26,882 bases of DNA from Bacillota bacterium (GCA_003343995.1 QAKE01000007.1:1-26882), one strand, 5' to 3'. Numbered from the stretch's first letter, positions 1 to 8,914 are shown. Numbers and translations: made by a program. The notes: a model not told the origin generated them from the sequence alone.

Positions 1-394
1 TTCCCGTCCTTCCGCCTTTCCGCTGTCCATGTTTCTGATCCATCACACAACATTGTCTTCATTTGCTCTGACTCACAGAAAATCCTGAATGATTTTGCCG
101 CTCGGCCGAAGTATTTCGGCCCGGCAGTTTTTCCCTTGGAAAAACCCTCCACTTTCATAACGTTTCTTAGGGCCCGTTTGTACCAATTTTCGGAAAAATT
201 TTTTAAATTTTTTTTGCCGGGCTCAACTCTTTAAACGCTGAAGGTCTTTCTTTCGGACAGGACTTACCTTTCTTTGAGCAATTTCTGACTTGATTTATAT
301 TCAATTTTGAAAAATCACTTTAATTTTTCATAGAATCAAATTATTTTCTTCAACCTACTATTTCAACACCTTGACCTCCCTTTCCGGACATGCG
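1..394. other. Region without a recognisable gene
   Basis: No gene is supported here. The stretch from about 180 to 360 is AT-rich. A GGCCGAA/TTCGGCC inverted repeat with a 4-base loop sits near 105-122 without a T-tract. One reading frame on the minus strand starts at 158 and stays open to the window edge, but it has no ribosome site and resembles nothing known to me. Confidence 0.5.
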
Positions 395-425
395 AAAAGG
401 CCGACAGCGTTGATCTGTCGGCCTT
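395..425 (-). terminator. Intrinsic terminator of the GH3-GPH-GH78 operon
   Basis: An 11-bp perfect stem (AAGGCCGACAG at 397-407, CTGTCGGCCTT at 415-425) has a 7-base loop. Read on the minus strand, the stem runs into TTTT, so it terminates leftward transcription about 75 bases after the rhamnosidase stop codon. This marks the 3' end of the operon. Confidence 0.8.
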
Positions 426-500
426 CGGCCAAGTCAAGTATTGGTTTTGAAAGGGAATTCCCTCAGCGCGTGTTATTTTCAGGGAATCGCGTAAAGGCGG

Positions 501-3089
501 TCATCCTTCCCCCGCAGATCCTGCACGCTCTGTCTGAAATTCGTATTCGCCGGCGCCGACTTCCCGTCTGCTCCCGTCGGGGAGCAAAATTTCCGCCGTG
601 GTGTTGGCGGGGACGCGCACTTTAAATTTCCAGCCGCTGTCCGTCTTTTCCCAGCTGCTTCGGACCTCGCCGTACACGCTTTTAAAGCTGGCCCCGGCAT
701 CGTTCAGACTGCCGCCGGGCCGGGGGGCGATGCGGAAGCGGTTTTCGCCTGCGACGAGGATGCCGCACATCGTCCGCATCATCCATTCGCAGACCGCCCC
801 CTTTGAATAGTGGTTCAAAGAGGCAAGACCCTTGGCCTTTACGGTGTTGCCTTCCCAGGCCTCCCAAATTGTGGTGGCGCCGTTTTTGGGCATGGCGAGC
901 CAGCCCGGCACTTCCTCGTTTTCCAGAAGGCGGTAGGCATACTCGATGTTCAGCCCTGCCAGCACGTCGAGTATGATCGGGGTAGACAAAAAACCGGTGC
1001 CCAGCCGCCAGCCGTAATTTTCCATGGCCTTTACGAGGCGCTTTTGGGCAAAGGCTTCCTGCTCCTCTGTAAGAAGCCCCATGTACAGCGGACGGACAAG
1101 TTTTGCCTGTCTGTCGGTGTCGAGGGTGTGCGCCTTTTTTGTGACCAGCTCCTGATAGGCTCGCTTTGCGCCCTCGCTGTATTCTTTGATGCGGGCGAGC
1201 TGTTTGTCCGGCTTTTTCCCGAGGATATCGGCGACTTCGAGCACGCGCTTCAGGGTAAAACAGGTGTAGGCGGTAGATTCTTCGGGATGGGGCGAGGCAA
1301 AGTCGTACCACTTGAAAGCGCAGACGTCCTCCGGTTCGGCCCATTCCCCGTAGGACTGCCCGCAGTTTACGGCATACTTCCTGTTTTTTCGGGAAAGGTG
1401 CAGGGGCTTTGCATAGGGTCCGCCCCATTTGCCGGCGCGCCTGATCATGAAGCCGGCATATCGGAGCATCCCCTGATAGTTTTCCTCCAGAATACGTTTG
1501 TCGCCGTACATTCTGTAAAAGTACAGCGGAATGTACACGCCCGCGCAGGCCCAGCCCACCGAGCCGTTCATCACCCACATGAACCAGTCCTCGTTGGCAA
1601 AGGGGGCGATCTGCGGCAGCCGGCCGCTCTTCCACTGGCGGTCAAAGATGTCGCGCACGTGCTTGCGCGCAAACGCCGCATAATCGACCATGTACGCCGC
1701 CGTGTTGAAAAATATTTGGCTGTCGCCCGTCCAGCCCATGCGCTCGCGGGTGGGACAGTCGGAGGGAAAGTCGGTGGAGTTGCTCTTTAACGACCACAGC
1801 GTGTTCTGAAACAGCTTGTTGATCAGAGGATGAGAACATTCAAAGGAGGCCCGCTCTTCGAAGGCGCTGTACACGGCGACCGCCGTAAAGTCCTCCTTTT
1901 TGAAGGGCAGATCCGCGTCGATCTGGGCATACTGAAATCCGCCGTAGAAGAACTTGGGCGTGTAGGTGTTCACGCCTTCCTTGCAGGTGTAGTCTGTCTC
2001 CTGCAGCGGCGTACGCTTTCCCCTGTGGACGCACTGGATGTTTTTCAGAGTAAGCTCGCCGTCGGAGCCGAGCATTTCGCCGAGGGTGATATGGATCTTT
2101 TGTCCCTTGTGCGCCGTGACGGAGAAAGAGAGCCAGCCCGAAAGATTTTGCGGGAACTTTAAGACCGTTTTGCCCTTGGGCGTTTTGATGAGTTCTGCGG
2201 GCAGAAATCTTTCCATCTCCCTGACCGGCAGATTGTTGGAGGCGGTCAGATTTGCGGAGAACCTGACCGCTCTGGCCCGTCCGCCGTACGAGGGGACTTT
2301 GGCCGCGTCAACGACTTCCCCGTCTTTGAGGTCGGCAAAGCGGATGGGGCCGTCGTTCGACCATTTCCAGCTTTCGTCCGTGACGATGCGGGAAACATGC
2401 CCCGCCTGATCCGTCAGTTCGAGCTGCGCGAAAAGTCCGGTTTGTTTTCCGTAAGTGTTGCGCCTGCCCTTGGCGCCGTTGGAACCGCGGTACCACCCGT
2501 CGGCAAGTTCCGCCGTCAGCTCGTTGCCCCCCTCCCGGATCAGGTCGGTGACGTCATAGGTCTGGTACTGAATACGCTTTCTGTAATCGGTGGAGCCGGG
2601 CGCCAGCACAAAGTTTCCGACCCGCGCCCCGTTGATTTTCGCCTCGTACAATCCGCAGGCCGTGATATAAAGCCGCGCCTTTGCGACGCCCCTTGCTTCG
2701 AAAGATTTCTGGAAGCAGTCGACGGGATAGCGCCGTCTTTTGCTGACCCGGTAGTTTCCGCTGATCCACCCGGCCTGCCAGTCCGAAGCCTGCAGCAGGC
2801 CGTACTCGAAGGCCGCAAAGGCGCGCTCTCCCTCGGCGCCGTCTTCGTCCCAGAGGCTGACCTGCCACTCGATCCGCTGCCGGGATTTGGGCGGCAGGGG
2901 GTATTCCGCACGCATGGAGGCCGACTGCACCTTGCCGCTGTCCCAGACCGTTTGCCCCTCCGAGAGGGCGACGATGCGATAGGCCGTCTGGCTTTTCCCC
3001 CCTTCGCAGTTCCACATGAGGCGGGGATGGGGGATGTCTATGCCGATGGGATCCACGAGGTATTCCGTTTTCAGATCGATCGCTTTCAT
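501..3089 (-). CDS. Alpha-L-rhamnosidase, glycoside hydrolase family 78
   Basis: This 862-residue enzyme should hydrolyse terminal alpha-L-rhamnose from glycosides. The N-terminal region (about 1-110) opens with the family-typical beta domain, where HPRLMW is visible. Middle beta-sandwich domains follow, then the (alpha/alpha)6 catalytic domain from about residue 415, and a C-terminal beta domain. The motif DCPTRERMGWTGD spans 444-456, and WEAWEG starts at 742. D444, E449, D456 and E743 match in order and local spacing the four acidic residues that bind rhamnose in Bacillus RhaB (Asp567, Glu572, Asp579, Glu841, from memory). There is no signal peptide, so the enzyme should act in the cytoplasm. 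The start lies 7 bases after the symporter stop and has only a weak ribosome site (GAGTGA), which suggests translational coupling. It is the last gene of a three-gene operon with a GH3 glucosidase and a GPH symporter. Confidence 0.93.
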   Translation of the reverse strand: MKAIDLKTEYLVDPIGIDIPHPRLMWNCEGGKSQTAYRIVALSEGQTVWDSGKVQSASMRAEYPLPPKSRQRIEWQVSLWDEDGAEGERAFAAFEYGLLQASDWQAGWISGNYRVSKRRRYPVDCFQKSFEARGVAKARLYITACGLYEAKINGARVGNFVLAPGSTDYRKRIQYQTYDVTDLIREGGNELTAELADGWYRGSNGAKGRRNTYGKQTGLFAQLELTDQAGHVSRIVTDESWKWSNDGPIRFADLKDGEVVDAAKVPSYGGRARAVRFSANLTASNNLPVREMERFLPAELIKTPKGKTVLKFPQNLSGWLSFSVTAHKGQKIHITLGEMLGSDGELTLKNIQCVHRGKRTPLQETDYTCKEGVNTYTPKFFYGGFQYAQIDADLPFKKEDFTAVAVYSAFEERASFECSHPLINKLFQNTLWSLKSNSTDFPSDCPTRERMGWTGDSQIFFNTAAYMVDYAAFARKHVRDIFDRQWKSGRLPQIAPFANEDWFMWVMNGSVGWACAGVYIPLYFYRMYGDKRILEENYQGMLRYAGFMIRRAGKWGGPYAKPLHLSRKNRKYAVNCGQSYGEWAEPEDVCAFKWYDFASPHPEESTAYTCFTLKRVLEVADILGKKPDKQLARIKEYSEGAKRAYQELVTKKAHTLDTDRQAKLVRPLYMGLLTEEQEAFAQKRLVKAMENYGWRLGTGFLSTPIILDVLAGLNIEYAYRLLENEEVPGWLAMPKNGATTIWEAWEGNTVKAKGLASLNHYSKGAVCEWMMRTMCGILVAGENRFRIAPRPGGSLNDAGASFKSVYGEVRSSWEKTDSGWKFKVRVPANTTAEILLPDGSRREVGAGEYEFQTERAGSAGEG

Positions 3090-3096
3090 CGTTCAC

Positions 3097-5031
3097 TCAG
3101 TCAGCCTCCGCCTGCGCCGCAGCCAGCTCGCGCTGCATCTTTTCGTAGTGCGCTTCGCCCGCAGCCCTTTCCTTCTCCCACCTTTCCCGATCGCGGCGGG
3201 CGGTTTCGGCCTGGCGGCGGTCATAATTTGCCCGCTGTTCGGGGGTCATGTCGGCCAGCTTTGCGGCTCTTTTTTGGGCGGCGATCTTTTCCTTTTCCTC
3301 CGCCCTGATCGAGGCAAGGCGCTCCTTTTCCGCCTGCTTTTCCTCCTTTGCGCGCACGGATCCCATATGTTTTTCAAGCTCGGCGCTGTAATCCAGCCCC
3401 TTCTTTTCGCAGCGCTCCTTCAGTTCTCTGCGGAAGATCTCCTCCGCCTCGGCGTCCATCTGCTTCTGCTCCTCGGCGGCGCGGATCTCGGGTTCCACCC
3501 AGACCTCTCCCCTCGCCTCGCAGGCCGCCTTTTGCCGGGCGCGGATGAGGGCCTGCTTTCTGCCGATGGTCTTTTCGACGGTCACGGGCAGCAGCATCAC
3601 GGCGTAGACCAGGCCGGAAATGGTCTCCAGCCCTACAAAGAAGAAGACAAACAGCGTGTTTACGGCCTCGGGCTGATTGAAGATCACCGAAAGCACGCCG
3701 TCGGCGCTTTCAAAGATCTTCTGTATGGCGTCGGTGAGTTCGGGGGGAACCGTCACCGTCTGGGGCGGGATGTAGCCCGCCGCGGACAGTCCCCCGTTGA
3801 AGATGCCGGTCACAAAGCCGGCGGCCGCGGTGACGATGACCGAATAGACCGACATGGCCAGCCCGTCGCAGCGGAAGCCGTTCTTCCACTCCAGATTGTC
3901 CAGGGCATCGGCAAACAGGGCCATGAACACATACGAGCAGGGCAGGCCGCCGATGTTCTTGATGAACTGTCCGACCAGCACGACCGGCATGTTGGCCGGG
4001 GCCATCCAGCAGACCGCGCTGCCGAGCGCCATGATGACAAAGCCCGCGACGGTGACGTTTTTCTTGCCCAGTTTTTTGGCGAGGGGCCAGACGGCAAACA
4101 GCCCGATGCCCATGGGGATGCCGCCGAGCACCGACACGAGCATCTGCGTCACGCCGTCGGAATAGGTGCCCAGCACATAGTTGCAGTAATAGGGAAGGGC
4201 CAGGTTTTTGAGCTGCGTGGTCAGGGTGTACAGGAGGAAGTACACGAGCAGGATGATCATGTAACGATCCGAAAAGACGGCTTTAAGCTGAAGGCGGAAG
4301 GGCACCTTGGGGCCGCTCTCCTCCTGCCCGGCGGTCTCCTGCGTGACCCGCTCCTTGGTGAAATAGTATTCCACAAAGACCAGCGGCAGGGACAGGCAGG
4401 CGAGCACGGCCATGACCAGGATCCAGACCGTCTGACTGCTCCCCATCAGGGGATAGATCAGCATGGGGAAGATGAGCGCGACCACGATGCCGCTCATCAT
4501 GACCGTGCTGATGTTGTTGAACACGGCGAGCACCCCTCTTTGGGCGGTGTTGCGGGTGGAGAGCGGGACCATGAGGTTGTGGCTCATGGTGTAGACGGTG
4601 TAGGCCACCGAATAGTAGAGATTGTACGAGAGCATGACCCAGATGATCTGCAGGGTCTGATTGCCGCTGGGGACGACGAACAGCAGGATGCCCGCCGCCG
4701 TCAGCAGCGGAGCGGACAGCAGCAGCCAGGGCCTGGCCTTGCCCTGTCTGGTGTGCGTGCGGTCGATCACCGCGCCCATGACCACGTTTGTGACGGCGTC
4801 GATTATTTTGGAAACGATGGGAAAGACGACCAGAAACATCCCGCCCCACACGGTGCCAAGGCCCAGGACGTCGGTGTAGAACAGGTTGAGGTAGGTGGCC
4901 ATGACGGCGTTGAACAGCAGGGCGCCGCAGGGCCCCAGCAGGTACCCCAGCCACTTCTCCTTGCCCGTCACGTTCTGGGAGCGGATCTTGCTGTTGAAAA
5001 TTCTGCCCGACAGCAGTTTTCCCGAAGTCAT
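3097..5031 (-). CDS. GPH-family (MFS) sugar:cation symporter with a charged C-terminal tail
   Basis: This 644-residue membrane transporter belongs to the glycoside-pentoside-hexuronide:cation symporter family, relatives of MelB and XynP. Family motifs are visible: a D-(x)n-DRTHTRQGKARPW loop after helix 2 (about 78-102), and EWKNGFRCDG (381-390) in the loop after helix 10. About twelve hydrophobic segments end near residue 483. After that comes an unusual tail of about 160 residues (485-644) that is highly charged, Ala/Glu/Lys/Arg-rich and probably a cytoplasmic coiled coil. The start codon is one base after the glucosidase stop, with GGAGG 9 bases upstream inside that gene, so translation is coupled. 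The neighbours (GH3 glucosidase, GH78 rhamnosidase) suggest import of a rhamnosyl or glucosyl oligosaccharide. The exact substrate cannot be read from the sequence. Confidence 0.9.
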   Translation of the reverse strand: MTSGKLLSGRIFNSKIRSQNVTGKEKWLGYLLGPCGALLFNAVMATYLNLFYTDVLGLGTVWGGMFLVVFPIVSKIIDAVTNVVMGAVIDRTHTRQGKARPWLLLSAPLLTAAGILLFVVPSGNQTLQIIWVMLSYNLYYSVAYTVYTMSHNLMVPLSTRNTAQRGVLAVFNNISTVMMSGIVVALIFPMLIYPLMGSSQTVWILVMAVLACLSLPLVFVEYYFTKERVTQETAGQEESGPKVPFRLQLKAVFSDRYMIILLVYFLLYTLTTQLKNLALPYYCNYVLGTYSDGVTQMLVSVLGGIPMGIGLFAVWPLAKKLGKKNVTVAGFVIMALGSAVCWMAPANMPVVLVGQFIKNIGGLPCSYVFMALFADALDNLEWKNGFRCDGLAMSVYSVIVTAAAGFVTGIFNGGLSAAGYIPPQTVTVPPELTDAIQKIFESADGVLSVIFNQPEAVNTLFVFFFVGLETISGLVYAVMLLPVTVEKTIGRKQALIRARQKAACEARGEVWVEPEIRAAEEQKQMDAEAEEIFRRELKERCEKKGLDYSAELEKHMGSVRAKEEKQAEKERLASIRAEEKEKIAAQKRAAKLADMTPEQRANYDRRQAETARRDRERWEKERAAGEAHYEKMQRELAAAQAEAD

Positions 5032-5032
5032 C

Positions 5033-7465
5033 TTACTGTTCCTCCTTTTGTTTCGGCAGCGCCGGGACCCTGATCTTTTTGCAGAAGCACCGGATCCCCT
5101 TCAGCAGCTGCCCGTTGGCCAGGGCCACGAACCCCTCCGCGAAGTTGTAGGGCATGCTCTCCCCCGCCGACATCGACATCGACACCACGGAGTTGCTCTC
5201 CAGGATCCGCTTCAGAAAGAGGGCGCCCTTGAGCTTGTTGTCCCGCTCCGGCCCCTCGGGCAGCCTGCGCGCCCTTTTGAACTGTTTTTTCGCCACGCTC
5301 AGCACGGCGGAAAACAGGATCCTGCCCATCAGGGTCTGCCGAAGGTCGGTGAACCGGCTCTCCAGCGTGATCGGCTTCCGGGGCGGGAGCGGGGGGATCT
5401 TCTGCCCGCTCATGCGCTCAAAGATTGCGTCCGTCACCCCTTCCAGTCCGGCCTCCCGGTAGACCGCCAGAACCTCGGGCGGGTAGATTGCTACCCGCTC
5501 CCCCTCGATCTCCAGGTCCTGCCCCCAGATGGGGGTCAGGGCGTCCCGGCACAGCTCGATCCGGTACCTTCCCCCCTCCGTCTGCCAGGTCTTCCTCACC
5601 GGATCGAAAAATGCCAGCTGCGAGAGGGGGATCCGCAGGGTCACCTCCGCGCTCTCGCCGGGGCGCAGCCTCACCTTCCGGAAGGCCTTCAGCTCCCGTC
5701 TGGGACGGAACACCCCCGAGTCGGGGAGACCGGCGTAGACCTGCACCACCTCCGCGCCGGGGACCGCCCCGGCGTTCGTCACCCGGCATCCGACCCGGAT
5801 CCCTTCCCCCTCCCGCTCGGCCCGGAAGTCCGAGTAGGAAAATTTGGTGTAAGACAGCCCGTAGCCGAAGGGATAGCGCACCCGCCTGCCCGCCGTCGCA
5901 TAGTAGCGGTAGCCCACGAACACGCTGTCGCGGTAGATCTCGTTCGGCCCCTTGCCGAAAGTTGCCGCCGAGGGGACGTCTTCGTAGCGCTCCGGCCAGG
6001 TCTCGGCCAGCCGGCCCGAGGGACTGACCCTGCCGAACAGAAGATCGGCGCAGGCCGCGCCGCCGCTCTGTCCGGGCAGATACATGTCGAGGATGGCGGA
6101 GACCCGCTCCGCAAAGGGCAGTTCCACCGGCGAGCCCCCGAAGAGCACCACCGCGATCTTTTTGCCCGTCTTTCCCAGGGCCTCGAGGAGGGCCAGCTGG
6201 TTTTCGGGCAGTTTCATGTCCGCCCGGTCGCAGCCCTCGCTCTCGGCGGCGTCGGTCAGCCCCGCGAACACCACGACCTTTTCGAAGCCCTCGGCCAGCG
6301 CCAGCGCCTCCCGGATCAGCGCCTCGCCGGCCTCCCCGTTCTCGGCATAGCCGCGGGCGAAGCGATAGCGGATCCCTCGTTCGTCAAAAGCCTTTTCTGG
6401 CGTCGACAGCATGGCGGGATTGATCATGGAGCTGCCCGCCCCCTGGTAGCGCATGCGGGTGAACAGGTCGCCGAGCACGCAGATCTCCTCCCCCTCCGCC
6501 AGCGGGAGCAGGCCGTCGTTTTTCAGGAGCACGGCGCAGTCCCCGGCCACGCGGCGGGCCAGCTCGTTGTGGGCGGCAAAGTCCGCCTCGTCTGGGTATT
6601 CCTTCACATAGCGGTCGACCGTGCGCAGCACCCGGCCGGCCGCCCGGTCCAGGTCGGCCATGTCCAGACTGCCATCCGCGATGCCGTCCAAAATCCACCT
6701 GCGGCAGATGCGGGTGTCTCCCGGCATCTCCAGATCCAGCCCCGCCTTCAGGCTGGCCACGCGGTCGTGCATGGCCCCCCAGTCGGTCATCACCAGTCCG
6801 TCAAAGCCCCACTCGCCGCGGAGGACCTCGTTCAGCAGCCAGCCGTTCTGCGAGCAGTAGGTGCCGTTGATCTTGTTGTAGGCGCACATGACCGTCGCCG
6901 GCTTTCCCTCCCGCACCGCGATCTCGAAGACTTTGAGGTAGATCTCACGCATGGCCCGCAGATCGGCGACCGAATCCCCCATGAAGCGGAAATTTTCGGC
7001 GTTGTTCAGGGCAAAGTGCTTGACCGAAACGCCCACGCCCTGCGACTGGATCCCCCTGATCTGCGCCGCGGCCAGCTTGCCGGCCAGATAGGGATCTTCG
7101 GAAAAGTACTCGAAATTGCGCCCCGCCGTGGGGTTGCGCTTGATGTTGACGGCCGGCCCCAGCAGGACGTGGACGCCGTACTTGCGGCACTCCCGCCCCA
7201 TCGCCTCCCCGATCCGGGTCAGGTTTTCCTCGTCCCACCCGCAGGCGGTCGTCGCCGCCGTGGGAAAGGCCGTGGCCGGCAGGCTGCCCGTCACCCCGTT
7301 GTCCCCGCCCTCGGTCTGCACGCGCAGCCCGTGCGGGCCGTCCGAGGTGCGAAGGGCGGGGATCTTCAGCCGGGGCACCGCGTTCGTGTACATAAAATCC
7401 GTCCCCGACACGAGGGCGGCCTTTTCCTCGACCGTCAGTTCCTTCAACAGCTTTTCGACGTCCAC
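5033..7465 (-). CDS. Beta-glucosidase-type glycoside hydrolase family 3
   Basis: This protein of 810 residues is a cytoplasmic exo-beta-glycosidase, most likely a beta-glucosidase. I chose the GTG at 7465, which has AGGGGGG at 7474-7480 eight bases upstream. The longer frame from an ATG at 7531 would begin inside the promoter. In this numbering the (beta/alpha)8 domain spans about 1-290, with SDGPHGLR near 41, KHF near 149 and the nucleophile motif VMTDWGA (Asp228). The alpha/beta sandwich domain follows, and its ESEGCDR motif near 408 holds the likely acid/base Glu. A fibronectin-III-like domain spans about 560-650. A tail of about 150 residues (658-810) continues beyond it and has no function I recognise. 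No signal peptide is present. It is the first gene of the operon with the symporter and rhamnosidase. Other beta-linked sugars (xylose, galactose) are possible substrates. Confidence 0.9.
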   Translation of the reverse strand: MDVEKLLKELTVEEKAALVSGTDFMYTNAVPRLKIPALRTSDGPHGLRVQTEGGDNGVTGSLPATAFPTAATTACGWDEENLTRIGEAMGRECRKYGVHVLLGPAVNIKRNPTAGRNFEYFSEDPYLAGKLAAAQIRGIQSQGVGVSVKHFALNNAENFRFMGDSVADLRAMREIYLKVFEIAVREGKPATVMCAYNKINGTYCSQNGWLLNEVLRGEWGFDGLVMTDWGAMHDRVASLKAGLDLEMPGDTRICRRWILDGIADGSLDMADLDRAAGRVLRTVDRYVKEYPDEADFAAHNELARRVAGDCAVLLKNDGLLPLAEGEEICVLGDLFTRMRYQGAGSSMINPAMLSTPEKAFDERGIRYRFARGYAENGEAGEALIREALALAEGFEKVVVFAGLTDAAESEGCDRADMKLPENQLALLEALGKTGKKIAVVLFGGSPVELPFAERVSAILDMYLPGQSGGAACADLLFGRVSPSGRLAETWPERYEDVPSAATFGKGPNEIYRDSVFVGYRYYATAGRRVRYPFGYGLSYTKFSYSDFRAEREGEGIRVGCRVTNAGAVPGAEVVQVYAGLPDSGVFRPRRELKAFRKVRLRPGESAEVTLRIPLSQLAFFDPVRKTWQTEGGRYRIELCRDALTPIWGQDLEIEGERVAIYPPEVLAVYREAGLEGVTDAIFERMSGQKIPPLPPRKPITLESRFTDLRQTLMGRILFSAVLSVAKKQFKRARRLPEGPERDNKLKGALFLKRILESNSVVSMSMSAGESMPYNFAEGFVALANGQLLKGIRCFCKKIRVPALPKQKEEQ

Positions 7466-7473
7466 GCAAAATA

Positions 7474-7480
7474 CCCCCCT
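7474..7480 (-). promoter_or_regulatory. Ribosome binding site that sets the GH3 start
   Basis: On the minus strand AGGGGGG lies 8 bases before the GTG at 7465. The upstream ATG at 7531 has no ribosome site and lies at or before the predicted transcription start, so the GTG is preferred. Confidence 0.7.
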
Positions 7481-7498
7481 TTCAGGTTCTTCCCTAAA

Positions 7499-7527
7499 AT
7501 TATACAACTTTTGAGACCGAATGTCTT
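7499..7527 (-). promoter_or_regulatory. Sigma-A promoter of the GH3-GPH-GH78 operon
   Basis: AAGACA (7527-7522), a 17-base spacer and TATAAT (7504-7499) on the minus strand, about 34 bases ahead of the GH3 GTG. The -35 box overlaps the -35 box of the divergent regulator promoter by two bases. Confidence 0.65.
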
Positions 7528-7554
7528 GCATATTTGTTTTATTTGAGTTATAAT
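7526..7554 (+). promoter_or_regulatory. Sigma-A promoter of the AraC-family regulator
   Basis: TTGCAT (7526-7531), a 17-base spacer and a perfect TATAAT (7549-7554). The predicted transcription start is near 7561, which leaves a leader of only about 18 bases that holds the GGGAGGA ribosome site. TTTGAG occurs at 7510-7515 and again at 7542-7547, 32 bases apart, and could be regulator half-sites. Confidence 0.7.
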
Positions 7555-7578
7555 TGTTTTGACTTTCGGGAGGAATCC

Positions 7579-8784
7579 ATGGAAAAAATCGATTACGAGT
7601 ATCTGTGCACGGTCATCGGGGATCTCTCCGGCGTTCCCGTCCGCCTGTTTTCCGGGGACAAGCTGACCTTTTACCACGCCATCGCGCCGCTCCCGAAGGA
7701 CCCCATGAAGGCCTTCGAGGCGGAGATCCTGGCCGTCCGCGCCCACATCGGCTACTTCATCACGCCCTACTTCCACTACTACGGCGTGGTCAACCACGCG
7801 GAGCGGCGGATCGTCATCGGCCCCTCCATCCAGACCAGGTGCAGCGAACAGACGCTGCGGGAGCTGGCCTTCCGCTGCAATGTTTCCGCCGACGAGGTCG
7901 GGGACTTCATCGCCGGCATGAACGCCATTGTGCCCATGCCGCTGGACAGCATCCTGCAGATCCTCTGCGCCCTGAACTACCTGATGAACGGGGAAAAACT
8001 CGGGCTGAGCGACCTGCGCATCTATGACGCCGAGCAACAGACCCTGCGGGCGGCCCTGGAACGGGAGCAGACCTCCCGGGAGATCGAAGGCGTACAGGAC
8101 GGGGACCGGCCGCAGGACATCCACAACACCCTGGCCCTGGAGCAGACCATCCTGAACTTTGTCCGCCGCGGCGACACCGCCTCCTTAAAGGCCTGGATCT
8201 CCGGCATGCCCGCCGTCCGGCCCGGCATCCTGGCCTCAGACCAGCTCCGGCAGGTCAAGAACACCTTTGTGGTCACCGCCACCCTGGTCTCCCGGGCGGC
8301 CATCCGCGGCGGCATGGCGGTCGAGGACGCGCTGTCCTTGAGCGATGCCTACATCCAGAAGTGCGAGCTGATGCGCGACATCGAGCGGATCACCAACCTG
8401 CAGTATCACATGCTGTTCGACTTTACCGGGCGCACCGAAAAACTCCGCCTCGGCAGGGCGCCGTCCAGATTCGTGACCGAGGTCACGAACTACATCCTCC
8501 ACCACCTGTCCGAGCCCGTCACCACCGAAAAGATCGCCAAGGCCCTCTTTCTGAGCCGCTCCCGGCTCTCGGTCAAATTCAAGCAGGAGACCGGCGAAAA
8601 CCTCATCGACTTCATCCTGAAAGAAAAGACGGAAGAGGCAAAACGCCTCCTCCGCTATTCGGACCGATCGGCTGCGGCCATCAGCGCCTACCTCGGCTTT
8701 TCCTCGCAGAGCCATTTCTCCCGCGTGTTCAAAAAGTATGCCGGCTGCCTGCCGAACGATTACCGCAAACGCCACGGCAGCTGA
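7579..8784 (+). CDS. AraC-family transcriptional regulator
   Basis: This 401-residue protein is divergent from the rhamnosidase operon. The ATG at 7579 is preceded by GGGAGGA (7568-7574). The last 100 or so residues form the double helix-turn-helix AraC/XylS domain. The first helix-turn-helix reads TTEKIAKALFLSRSRLSVKF, and the second covers AAAISAYLGFSSQSHFSRVF followed by the typical FKKYAGCLPNDYRK end. The N-terminal 290 residues are not a plain cupin. They resemble the sensor region of long Firmicutes AraC proteins, and I see no membrane segment or response-regulator receiver. By position it is the probable activator of the GH3-GPH-GH78 operon and may bind the shared 113-base intergenic region. 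The effector is unknown; rhamnose or a rhamnoside is a guess from context. Confidence 0.9.
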   Translation: MEKIDYEYLCTVIGDLSGVPVRLFSGDKLTFYHAIAPLPKDPMKAFEAEILAVRAHIGYFITPYFHYYGVVNHAERRIVIGPSIQTRCSEQTLRELAFRCNVSADEVGDFIAGMNAIVPMPLDSILQILCALNYLMNGEKLGLSDLRIYDAEQQTLRAALEREQTSREIEGVQDGDRPQDIHNTLALEQTILNFVRRGDTASLKAWISGMPAVRPGILASDQLRQVKNTFVVTATLVSRAAIRGGMAVEDALSLSDAYIQKCELMRDIERITNLQYHMLFDFTGRTEKLRLGRAPSRFVTEVTNYILHHLSEPVTTEKIAKALFLSRSRLSVKFKQETGENLIDFILKEKTEEAKRLLRYSDRSAAAISAYLGFSSQSHFSRVFKKYAGCLPNDYRKRHGS

Positions 8785-8914
8785 TCTGCCAAAACTCGAA
8801 TTTCTCTCCTTTTCCTCTGTTCCTCCGGCTCCCAAATTTCTTCCGGCCTCCGTTTTGCTTAGCGGACATTTTATTTTTCAATGCGCGCTGGTCTAATCCA
8901 AGAACTCCCTGTAC

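Noticed and set aside
1..158. Minus-strand frame open to the window edge (about 52 codons)
   Set aside because: No ribosome site ahead of the ATG at 158 and no recognisable product; too short to judge.
4895..7546. Open plus-strand frame of 883 codons opposite the GH3 and symporter genes
   Set aside because: It is low-complexity His/Pro/Arg/Gln-rich sequence typical of antisense frames, and the minus-strand genes have clear family motifs.
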